A stretch of DNA of 13,028 nucleotides. Source: Actinomycetes bacterium (GTDB lineage Bacteria; Bacillota_I; Bacilli_A; RF39; UBA660). The translations under genes were made by a program, and so were the position numbers. The DNA is taken from NCBI GenBank assembly GCA_021152765.1, contig JAGKUT010000008.1:1-13028 (forward strand), in the 5' to 3' direction. A model generated the notes under the pieces. It ran no database searches. It saw only the letters and a list, made by a program, of their open reading frames with translations, and was not told the DNA's origin. Positions 1 through 6,192 of the stretch are shown piece after piece (positions within the stretch are counted from its first letter, which is position 1; every line of letters starts with the position of its first letter).

Positions 1-630
1 TTATTATTTATTATTTATTCTTTTATAGGGTGGACTATGGAAGTAGTTTGGAATCTTTTTACTGATAAAAAGTTAGTTAATAGAGGTTTTTTGGTTGGTC
101 CATATTGTCCTATATATGGTGTTGGATGTTTATTATTGATTATACTTTTAGGCAGGTTTAAAAGTGATCCTGTATTACTTTTTTTTATGTCAATAATTGT
201 TTGTTCTATTTTAGAGTATTCTACTAGTTATATCATGGAAAAGTTATTTAAGGCTCGTTGGTGGGATTATAGTGAGTATAAGTTTAATTTAAATGGTAGA
301 ATATGTGCTGCAACAATGATTCCTTTTGGTATTTTAGGTGTTCTTGTAGTATATTATTTGAATCCTTTTGTTTCTAAGTTTGTTCCTTTTAATGATATAT
401 TCTTTTATATTATTTTAGTATTGTTTGTATTAGATTTTGGTGTTTCTTTTGGTATTATAGAGAATATGAAAGGTACTATAACTACTATTACTAAGGATAG
501 TACTGAGGAGATAACTAAGATGGTTAAAGAGAAAATTTTAGGTAAATCATTTTTACATAAGAGATTATTAAGGGCTTTCCCTTCATTTATTTCTCCTATT
601 GATAAATTGAGGAGAATTGTTCGAAAGTAG
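1..630 (+). CDS. Putative ABC transporter permease, CmpB/PF06541-like family membrane protein (5' partial)
   Basis: Multi-pass membrane protein of the family annotated as putative ABC-transporter type IV (CmpB, PF06541); its substrate and true role are not established. Family hallmarks, numbered from the Met at 37: NRGFLVGPYCPIYG (15-28), LEY.TS..MEK.F..RWWDYS (59-79) and FNLNGRIC (83-90). Hydrophobic helices lie at about 23-40, 45-62, 91-110 and 118-140; the tail after 145 is basic and soluble. The frame is open back to base 1 and those 12 codons read LLFIIYSFIGWT, which matches how the family begins (a helix ending in a GW..E motif). I therefore think the gene starts upstream of the window and the ATG at 37 is internal. 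The stop lies 8 nt before capA, so the two are probably co-transcribed. Family assignment is firm, function is not. Confidence 0.85.
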   Translation, partial: LLFIIYSFIGWTMEVVWNLFTDKKLVNRGFLVGPYCPIYGVGCLLLIILLGRFKSDPVLLFFMSIIVCSILEYSTSYIMEKLFKARWWDYSEYKFNLNGRICAATMIPFGILGVLVVYYLNPFVSKFVPFNDIFFYIILVLFVLDFGVSFGIIENMKGTITTITKDSTEEITKMVKEKILGKSFLHKRLLRAFPSFISPIDKLRRIVRK

Positions 631-638
631 GTGATTTT

Positions 639-1862
639 ATGTCTTTTTCTCGTAAGATATTTATTTTAGTAACTATTTATTTTTTATATTTATTAGGCGT
701 ATATTTATATATTAATTATGATAAGATTGAAGTTAATGGTGTGAATGATGTTCAGGAAACTGAGATTATTGAAACTCCTGAGGTTATTGAACCTATTAAA
801 TATTCTGTTGAGTTAACTCTAGTTGGTGATTTTTTATATGAGGAGCCTTACTATAGTGCTTTAAGAAATGGCGAAGATAGTAATTTATATTTTTCTCGTG
901 TTAAAAAATATTTTTCTGATGATGATTTGAGTATTGGTAATATGGAGGTTGTTATTACTGATGGAACTATGGATTTAAGTGGTGTTGGTTATAGTTTTTG
1001 TGCTCCTACTTTTGTAGGGGACCAAGTAATTGATTTGGATATGGAGGTTATGAGTGTCTCTAATAATCATTCTAATGATAGGGGTTTAGCTGGTAGGGTT
1101 TCTACTTATAATTATTTTAAAAATAATTCTGACATTTTACCTGTTGGTACTTATGATGAAAGTCGTGATGTTACAAAAAATATTATTGAAAGAAATAATA
1201 TAAAGTTTGGTTTTTTATCTTATACTTATGGAACTAATGTAGCGGTTGAGTCTAATTTAAGGTATTCTTTAGGATTATACAGGGACCCTGATACTGGGGT
1301 TATTAGTGATGAATATTTGAATTTAATTAAAAATGAAGTTGATACTTTACGTGATAAGGTTGATGTTTTGATTGTTATGGTTCATTGGGGTGATGAGTTT
1401 ACTTTTACTCCTAATGGTGAGCAAGAATTTTTAGCTAATTATTTTAATGAATTAGGTGTTGATATTGTTGTTGGAAATCATTCACATTGTATCCAACCAA
1501 TTAAGTGGATTCATGGCAATCATGATACTTTGGTCTATTATTCTTTAGGTAATTTTGTTAGCGCTGATAATGTAGTTGATCGTACTGGTGAAACTTTTAC
1601 TAATGCATATCAGTTTGGGTTATTATCTAAGTTAAGTGTTAATAAGATTGATGGTGTTGTTAGTATTGATAATATTAGATCTATTCCTATTGTTGATTAT
1701 TATGACGTTAATTTACGTAATTTTATGCTGATACCGATTGACGAATATAGTAATGATTATGAAGTAAGTCATTATTTATATAATAATAATTTTAATCGTA
1801 GTTTTATTACTGATACTTATGAGAGTGTTATTGATTTTGAATTTAGAAAAAGTATTAATTAA
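639..1862 (+). CDS. CapA family protein (poly-gamma-glutamate capsule-type metallophosphatase-like)
   Basis: 407 residues with one N-terminal membrane helix (about 7-27), an acidic/Pro linker (30-55) and then a CapA/PgsA domain (PF09587) on the outer face. The metallophosphatase-like motifs are all present: VGD at 62-64, GNMEV at 100-104, SNNHSND at 141-147, HWGDE at 249-253, GNHSHCIQP at 279-287 and SLGNF at 302-306. In Bacillus, CapA/PgsA acts in poly-gamma-glutamate capsule production or export, but many Firmicutes carry CapA homologues without capB/capC. None of those partners is in this window, so a capsule role is not shown; a phosphoesterase acting on an envelope substrate is an equal possibility. 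The start is set by a GTAGGTGA ribosome site overlapping the end of the upstream gene 8 nt away. A hairpin follows the stop codon. Confidence 0.87.
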   Translation: MSFSRKIFILVTIYFLYLLGVYLYINYDKIEVNGVNDVQETEIIETPEVIEPIKYSVELTLVGDFLYEEPYYSALRNGEDSNLYFSRVKKYFSDDDLSIGNMEVVITDGTMDLSGVGYSFCAPTFVGDQVIDLDMEVMSVSNNHSNDRGLAGRVSTYNYFKNNSDILPVGTYDESRDVTKNIIERNNIKFGFLSYTYGTNVAVESNLRYSLGLYRDPDTGVISDEYLNLIKNEVDTLRDKVDVLIVMVHWGDEFTFTPNGEQEFLANYFNELGVDIVVGNHSHCIQPIKWIHGNHDTLVYYSLGNFVSADNVVDRTGETFTNAYQFGLLSKLSVNKIDGVVSIDNIRSIPIVDYYDVNLRNFMLIPIDEYSNDYEVSHYLYNNNFNRSFITDTYESVIDFEFRKSIN

Positions 1863-1887
1863 GTACTTGAAAAAAAGTACTTTTTTT
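1861..1887 (+). terminator. Hairpin with T-tract after the CapA gene
   Basis: AAGTAC (1861-1866) pairs with GTACTT (1877-1882) across a 10-nt loop, followed by T to 1887. The right arm also forms a perfect 18-bp palindrome, A7-GTAC-T7 (1870-1887). The arm begins inside the capA stop codon. The stem is only 6 bp, so termination may be weak. Confidence 0.5.
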
Positions 1888-1914
1888 GGTACTATTAATT
1901 ATAGTAGATATAGT

Positions 1915-1920
1915 AGGAGA
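1915..1920 (+). promoter_or_regulatory. Ribosome binding site fixing the pseudopilin start
   Basis: AGGAGA lies 6 nt before ATG 1927. The frame is open upstream to an ATG at 1819 inside the CapA gene, but the residues it would add cross the hairpin and do not resemble a prepilin leader. Starting at 1927 gives a normal short leader, MKIKNG, before FTLIE. Confidence 0.8.
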
Positions 1921-1926
1921 TATGTC

Positions 1927-3108
1927 ATGAAAATAAAAAATGGTTTTACATTAATTGAGTTGCTTGCAATTATAGTTATACTTGCAATTATTGCTGTTAT
2001 TACAGTACCAATTATTAATGATATGCTTAGTGATGCAAGGAAGGGTACTATAAAAAATTCTGCTTATGGTTATAAAAGAGGGATAGAGAATTTTACTTAT
2101 GATCAGTCATTTGATGATTCTGATTATGAACTTGATAATAAACGTTACATTTCTCAAGAATTAAAAAATCTTGGTGTAAAAATTTCTGGAAATGAGCCTG
2201 ATAATAATTCGTGGGTTGATATTGTTGACAATGAAATAATTGATGGATGTTTGCAGTTTGGTAATTATATGGTATATGTTGGATATGATTATGTTGGTGA
2301 TGTATCCAAGGGAGAATGTGATACAGTAGGTGAATGGAGTCCAACCGTTTTTCCAATTGTTTCAAGGACTGTTGGAGATACTACTTATTATGATACTTCT
2401 TGGATAAAGAGTCATCCTATTTATTATAATCCTGTTACTAATTCAAAATGTAGTTTAAGTGATTCAACTAGTGCGTTTGGGATTTCTTCTGGTTGTATGA
2501 AGTGGTATGCTTATAGCGAGACTAATGGAAGAGTAAATATGCTTCTTGATCATAATATAACAAATGAGGAATGGAATACTTCTAATAATCAATCTGAGCC
2601 AAGTGCATTATTAAGTGCTCTTGATGAGAGTACTAGTGATTGGAGTAATAGATTAGTTAGACATGATTCTTATGAAGTTGATTGGACTTATGGTGGTAAT
2701 AATTATTCATATTCTATAGATTATAGTGGTAAAAAGGCTAGATTAATATCTGCTGAAGAAATTGCTGCTGCAACTGAAAATTCTTTATGGTCTAAAGATG
2801 GAGAAGGATACTACTTTGGTTCAATGGCTTCTGGAGATGAAGCAGGTTATTATTATCAAAATGCAAGTCAACAATCAAGACAAGAAAGTTTTTCATGGCT
2901 ATTTAATAATATGCATGAATGTGATTCTTATGGTTGTGATAATGCGCAAGAAGATGTTGTGGCATATTGGACAAGTACTCCTAAAGCAGATACAGAAAAT
3001 GAGGTTTGGTGTGTTTGTAATGGTGGATGTCTTGATACAGATTTATCTAATGTTAGTTATATTGGTATTCGACCTGTAATTTCAGTATCTAAATCAACTG
3101 TTTATTAA
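1927..3108 (+). CDS. Type IV pilin/pseudopilin-like protein with large Cys-rich extracellular domain
   Basis: 393 residues. The N-terminus MKIKNG|FTLIELLAIIVILAIIAV is a class III prepilin leader: a short basic leader, Gly6 before the prepilin peptidase cut, Phe1 and Glu5 of the mature chain, and a hydrophobic helix (7-29). The mature protein would be membrane-anchored or assembled into a pilus-like fibre. The remaining ~360 residues are an acidic, Tyr/Ser/Asn-rich secreted region with 9 Cys, many in short spaced groups (KCSL...GCMKW; HECDSYGC; WCVCNGGC). The C-terminal part (ARLISAEEI..., YWTSTP..., YIGIRPVISVSK) recalls the end of the secreted DUF6273-type domain; that resemblance is from memory. 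No pilus ATPase, platform protein or prepilin peptidase is in the window, so it is an orphan whose machinery must be elsewhere. Hairpins on both sides suggest it is transcribed alone. Function unknown; adhesin or minor pilin is an inference. Confidence 0.82.
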   Translation: MKIKNGFTLIELLAIIVILAIIAVITVPIINDMLSDARKGTIKNSAYGYKRGIENFTYDQSFDDSDYELDNKRYISQELKNLGVKISGNEPDNNSWVDIVDNEIIDGCLQFGNYMVYVGYDYVGDVSKGECDTVGEWSPTVFPIVSRTVGDTTYYDTSWIKSHPIYYNPVTNSKCSLSDSTSAFGISSGCMKWYAYSETNGRVNMLLDHNITNEEWNTSNNQSEPSALLSALDESTSDWSNRLVRHDSYEVDWTYGGNNYSYSIDYSGKKARLISAEEIAAATENSLWSKDGEGYYFGSMASGDEAGYYYQNASQQSRQESFSWLFNNMHECDSYGCDNAQEDVVAYWTSTPKADTENEVWCVCNGGCLDTDLSNVSYIGIRPVISVSKSTVY

Positions 3109-3113
3109 TATTC

Positions 3114-3140
3114 AATAGTAGATTATTTCTACTATTTTTT
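3114..3140 (+). terminator. Rho-independent terminator after the pseudopilin gene
   Basis: AATAGTAG (3114-3121) pairs perfectly with CTACTATT (3129-3136) over a 7-nt loop, followed by a T-run to 3140. It starts 5 nt after the TAA stop. Confidence 0.85.
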
Positions 3141-3169
3141 CTTTTATTATATGGATTAGTTTTTTTTTG

Positions 3170-3178
3170 TGATATAAT
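3170..3178 (+). promoter_or_regulatory. Probable extended -10 promoter for murF-murE
   Basis: TGATATAAT is a perfect TGn-TATAAT extended -10. The -35 position (about 3150-3155, TATGGA) is poor, as is common with extended -10 promoters. A T9 run (3160-3168) fills the end of the spacer. The start point would be near 3185, only about 11 nt before the ATG at 3196. Confidence 0.5.
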
Positions 3179-3184
3179 TTTATT

Positions 3185-3189
3185 AGGTG
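3185..3189 (+). promoter_or_regulatory. Ribosome binding site deciding the murF start
   Basis: AGGTG followed by A (3185-3190) lies 6 nt before ATG 3196. The same TAGGTGA motif precedes the CapA and divIC genes. The in-frame GTG at 3187 and ATG at 3190 fall within the ribosome site itself, so 3196 is preferred. Confidence 0.7.
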
Positions 3190-3195
3190 ATGTAT

Positions 3196-4749
3196 ATGGG
3201 TAAGATTTTATTTTTTATGTGTTATTTCTTATATGTTATTTTAAGAAGTAAGAAGAGTTTTCATATGTTACAACAGAATTTTTATAATAATTCTAATAGA
3301 TATGTTAAATGGATTTTCAATAATTATAAAAAGTCAATTTTAACTGTTGATTGGTTATTTTCGATTATTGTTATTATTGGTTTATTTGGTATTGATATCG
3401 GATATTTGATGGCTGTTTTTTATTTTATAATGTTTATATATTATTATGATTATTTAAAGTTTGAACAGGTTAAGATTGGATTGAAATTAACTAAGAGAAT
3501 TGGAAGAATGTGTATTACTTTATTTATTTTATATGTTCTTTTAGTAATATTCTATAAGGATAGTAATTATGTTTATTTCTTATTTGGTGTTTTAGCTAGT
3601 TTAAATAGTTTTGTTATTTATTTAGTTAATGTTATTAATAAGCCTGTTGAGAAGATGGTTTATTTACATTTCTTTAATATGGCTAAGAGTAAGTTAAAGA
3701 ATATGAATCGTATGAGTGTTATTGGTGTTACTGGAAGTTATGGCAAAACTAGTAGTAAGAATATTTTAGCTGATATTATGAAGGTTAAATATGATGTTAT
3801 GCCGACTCCTCAAAATTATAATACTCCTTATGGATTAATGCTTACTATTAATAATAAAATGGATAAGTTTTTGGAATATTTTATTGCTGAAATGGGTGCT
3901 TGTGAGGTAGGACAAATCAAAGAATTATGTGATTTCGTTCATCCTAAGTATGGTATTATAACTCGTATTGGTGTAGCTCATTTGGATAGTTTTAAAACTG
4001 AAGAAAATATTATTAAAACTAAGTTTGAATTAATTGAGTCATTACCTCATGATGGTATTGGAGTACTTAATGCGGATGATCCTAAACAAGTTGGTTATTC
4101 TATTAAGAATGATTGTCGTATTGTTTGGGTAGGTATCGATAATGATTGTGATTATCGTGCTTTTGATATTAAATATACATATAAAGGAATGAGTTTTAAG
4201 GTTAATATAGATGGAACTGATTATGAATTTTCTAGTTCTTTAATTGGTAGAGCTAATATTTATAATATACTTGCTGGTATTGCTTTAAGTCATGAATTAG
4301 GTATGAATATTTCTGATATTCAAAGGGGTGTTAGAAGTATTAAACCAATTGAGCATCGTTTACAGATGAAGAAAATGGGTAATATTAATATTATTGATGA
4401 TGCTTATAATTCTAATCCTGTTGGTTCTAGTATGGCAGTTGAGGCTTTATCGTTAATGCCTGGCGAGAAGGTTATTGTTACTCCTGGTATGATTGAGTTG
4501 AAGGATAAGGAGTATGATTATAATTATCAATTTGGTGTAGAGATTAGTAAAGTTTGTGACAAGGTAATTTTAGTAGGTCATAAGCAAACTCGTGCTATTC
4601 AAGATGCTTTAAAGGATAATAATTATGATGAGTCTAATTTATATGTAATAGATGATGTAAAGGAAGCATTTAATATAGTAGGTAGAGATTGTGATGCTGG
4701 TGCATATGTTCTTTTAGAAAATGATTTACCTGATATATTTAATGAGTAG
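3196..4749 (+). CDS. murF: Membrane-anchored MurF-type ligase (UDP-MurNAc-tripeptide--D-Ala-D-Ala ligase family)
   Basis: 517 residues. The C-terminal two-thirds is a Mur ligase: ATP-binding GVTGSYGKTSSK (177-188), a central domain with AEMGACEVGQI (231-241) and RIGVAHLDSF (257-266), then EHRLQ (386-390), DDAYNSNPVGS (401-411), VTPGMIEL (428-435) and an LLENDLPDIF end. These are typical of MurF, which adds D-Ala-D-Ala to the UDP-MurNAc tripeptide in the cytoplasm. The oddity is the first ~165 residues: instead of the usual soluble UDP-substrate domain there are about five hydrophobic helices (about 4-17, 53-66, 69-86, 105-121, 126-147) separated by basic loops. MurE follows directly, and murF's stop overlaps murE's ribosome site, so the two are coupled in one operon. 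Either this is the cell's MurF, tethered to the membrane, or a paralogue acting on a lipid-linked or other substrate; the domain swap makes the exact acceptor uncertain. Confidence 0.8.
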   Translation: MGKILFFMCYFLYVILRSKKSFHMLQQNFYNNSNRYVKWIFNNYKKSILTVDWLFSIIVIIGLFGIDIGYLMAVFYFIMFIYYYDYLKFEQVKIGLKLTKRIGRMCITLFILYVLLVIFYKDSNYVYFLFGVLASLNSFVIYLVNVINKPVEKMVYLHFFNMAKSKLKNMNRMSVIGVTGSYGKTSSKNILADIMKVKYDVMPTPQNYNTPYGLMLTINNKMDKFLEYFIAEMGACEVGQIKELCDFVHPKYGIITRIGVAHLDSFKTEENIIKTKFELIESLPHDGIGVLNADDPKQVGYSIKNDCRIVWVGIDNDCDYRAFDIKYTYKGMSFKVNIDGTDYEFSSSLIGRANIYNILAGIALSHELGMNISDIQRGVRSIKPIEHRLQMKKMGNINIIDDAYNSNPVGSSMAVEALSLMPGEKVIVTPGMIELKDKEYDYNYQFGVEISKVCDKVILVGHKQTRAIQDALKDNNYDESNLYVIDDVKEAFNIVGRDCDAGAYVLLENDLPDIFNE

Positions 4750-4758
4750 GAGGTATTT

Positions 4759-6114
4759 ATGTTAGTTACTGATTCGAGAAAAGTTAAGAAAGGTGATACT
4801 TTTATTGCTTTACGTGGGGTAGACACTGATGGTCATGATTATATTGAGGCTGCTATTGATAATGGAGCTAGTAAAATAATTTGTGAAACAGGTGATTATT
4901 CTGTTGAAACTGTTCATGTTGATAATACTAATCAATATTATTTAGATTATATTTATAATACTTATTATGATAAGATTAAGGATTTAAAATTAATTGGTGT
5001 TACTGGTACTAGTGGAAAGACTACAACTTGTTTCTTAGTTTACAATATGCTTAAAGATTTGGGATGTAAAGTCGCTTATATTGGTACTATTGGATTTTAT
5101 ATGGATTCTTTTGTTAGAGAGTTAAATAATACAACTCCTTTAATTGATGAGTTATATGGAATATTATCCGAGTGTAAAGATAATGGCATGGAATATGTTG
5201 TTATGGAGGTTAGTAGTCATGCTTTAGATTTAAATCGTGTTTATGGGTTACAATTTGATGCATGTGGATTTACTAATATTAGTCAAGATCATTTGGATTA
5301 TCATAAAACAATTGAGGCATATGCATTATGTAAAGTTAAGTTATTTCATATGTTAAGAGGTAATAAAAATTGTGTTGTAAATATCGACGATGATCATAGT
5401 AAAATGTTCTTAATTGATGGTAATAATAATGTTACTATTAGTGAGAATAAAGGTGACGTTAGTATTTATGATATTAAGTTAACTAATTTAGGTATTGATT
5501 TTAAATTTGATTATTTAGGTAAGACTTACGAGAAAACTATTGATATGGTTGGTAAGTATAATATTTATAATTATATGATGGCTGTTATGCTTATTAATAG
5601 TTTTGGCTTTTCTATTGATTCTATTTTATCATTGGATGTTAAGGCTCCTCGTGGTAGAATGGAAATGGTTAAGTTCGGTACTAATAGTATTTTTGTTGAT
5701 TATGCTCATAAGCCTGACGCGGTTAAAAAAGTTTTGGATAATGCTCATGAATTCTGTAAGGGTAGAATTATTACTATTATCGGTTGTGGTGGTAATAGAG
5801 ATAGTTTAAAAAGACCTATAATGGGTGGAATTGCTAGTGACAATAGTGATTATGTAATATTTACTAATGATAATCCTAGAAATGAAGATCCAAATCTTAT
5901 TATGAATGATATTTTAGAAGGTGTTCATAATAAAAATTATGAGGTTATATTTGATAGAAAAGCAGCTATTAATAAAGGTGTTTCAATGCTTGAAGATAAT
6001 GATGTTTTACTTATTTTAGGTAAAGGTCATGAAGATTATCAAATTATTAAAGGCGTTAAGTATCATTTGGATGATATGGAATGTGTTAATGAGGCAATAA
6101 AAAATGTAGGGTAA
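4759..6114 (+). CDS. murE: UDP-MurNAc-L-Ala-D-Glu:meso-diaminopimelate ligase
   Basis: 451 residues; cytoplasmic ligase adding the third peptide residue to UDP-MurNAc-dipeptide. Motifs: TDSRKVKKGD.F.ALRG (4-20) of the UDP-binding domain, P-loop GVTGTSGKTTT (80-90), NTTP (124-127), MEVSSHAL (149-156), FTNISQDHLDYH (171-182), a Lys at 192 in the place of the carbamylated Lys, APRGRMEM (296-303), VDYAHKPD (313-320), GCGGNRD (342-348), DNPR (371-374) and GKGHEDYQ (421-428). DNPR is the known signature for meso-A2pm rather than L-Lys. The N-terminus starts almost directly at the TDSR motif, so roughly 25-30 residues present in the Bacillus enzyme are missing; AGGAGGT at 4748-4754 nevertheless supports this start. 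The murF-murE order is reversed from the common murE-murF. A hairpin over the stop codon ends the operon. Confidence 0.93.
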   Translation: MLVTDSRKVKKGDTFIALRGVDTDGHDYIEAAIDNGASKIICETGDYSVETVHVDNTNQYYLDYIYNTYYDKIKDLKLIGVTGTSGKTTTCFLVYNMLKDLGCKVAYIGTIGFYMDSFVRELNNTTPLIDELYGILSECKDNGMEYVVMEVSSHALDLNRVYGLQFDACGFTNISQDHLDYHKTIEAYALCKVKLFHMLRGNKNCVVNIDDDHSKMFLIDGNNNVTISENKGDVSIYDIKLTNLGIDFKFDYLGKTYEKTIDMVGKYNIYNYMMAVMLINSFGFSIDSILSLDVKAPRGRMEMVKFGTNSIFVDYAHKPDAVKKVLDNAHEFCKGRIITIIGCGGNRDSLKRPIMGGIASDNSDYVIFTNDNPRNEDPNLIMNDILEGVHNKNYEVIFDRKAAINKGVSMLEDNDVLLILGKGHEDYQIIKGVKYHLDDMECVNEAIKNVG

Positions 6115-6128
6115 TTCCTACATTTTTT
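6099..6128 (+). terminator. Rho-independent terminator overlapping the murE stop codon
   Basis: AAAAAATGTAGG (6099-6110) pairs perfectly with CCTACATTTTTT (6117-6128) over loop GTAATT. The TAA stop (6112-6114) lies in the loop. The A/T symmetry could allow function in both directions, but only plus-strand genes flank it. Confidence 0.9.
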
Positions 6129-6137
6129 GTTTATTAA

Positions 6138-6166
6138 TTTACAAAGATTTATTATTATAGTATAAT
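6138..6166 (+). promoter_or_regulatory. Vegetative (sigma-A-type) promoter for asnB
   Basis: TTTACA (6138-6143), 17-bp spacer, TATAAT (6161-6166). It lies just after the murE terminator; the predicted start point is about 20 nt before the asnB ATG. Confidence 0.8.
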
Positions 6167-6192
6167 TAATGTTGTTAGAAAGTAGGCATAAT

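Noticed and set aside
1886..1914. TTGGTA-17-TATAGT as a promoter for the pseudopilin gene
   Set aside because: The predicted start point would fall after the AGGAGA ribosome site, leaving no ribosome site in the RNA; the match is also modest in AT-rich DNA.
1819..1926. Upstream extension of the pseudopilin frame to an ATG at 1819
   Set aside because: It would add 36 residues spanning the capA terminator hairpin and has no ribosome site; the prepilin leader starts properly at 1927.
2093..2365. Minus-strand 90-codon frame inside the pseudopilin gene
   Set aside because: His/Gln-rich low-complexity shadow of the real coding strand, no ribosome site.
2762..3079. Plus-strand 105-codon frame inside the pseudopilin gene
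   Set aside because: Alternative frame with no family resemblance and no ribosome site; the overlapping frame has the clear domain structure.
4623..4826. Minus-strand frame across the murF-murE junction
   Set aside because: Opposes two well-recognised enzymes; no independent coding signal.
6169..6192. Eight-codon N-terminal extension of asparagine synthetase
   Set aside because: The catalytic Cys must follow the initiator Met directly, and the ribosome site is spaced for ATG 6193.
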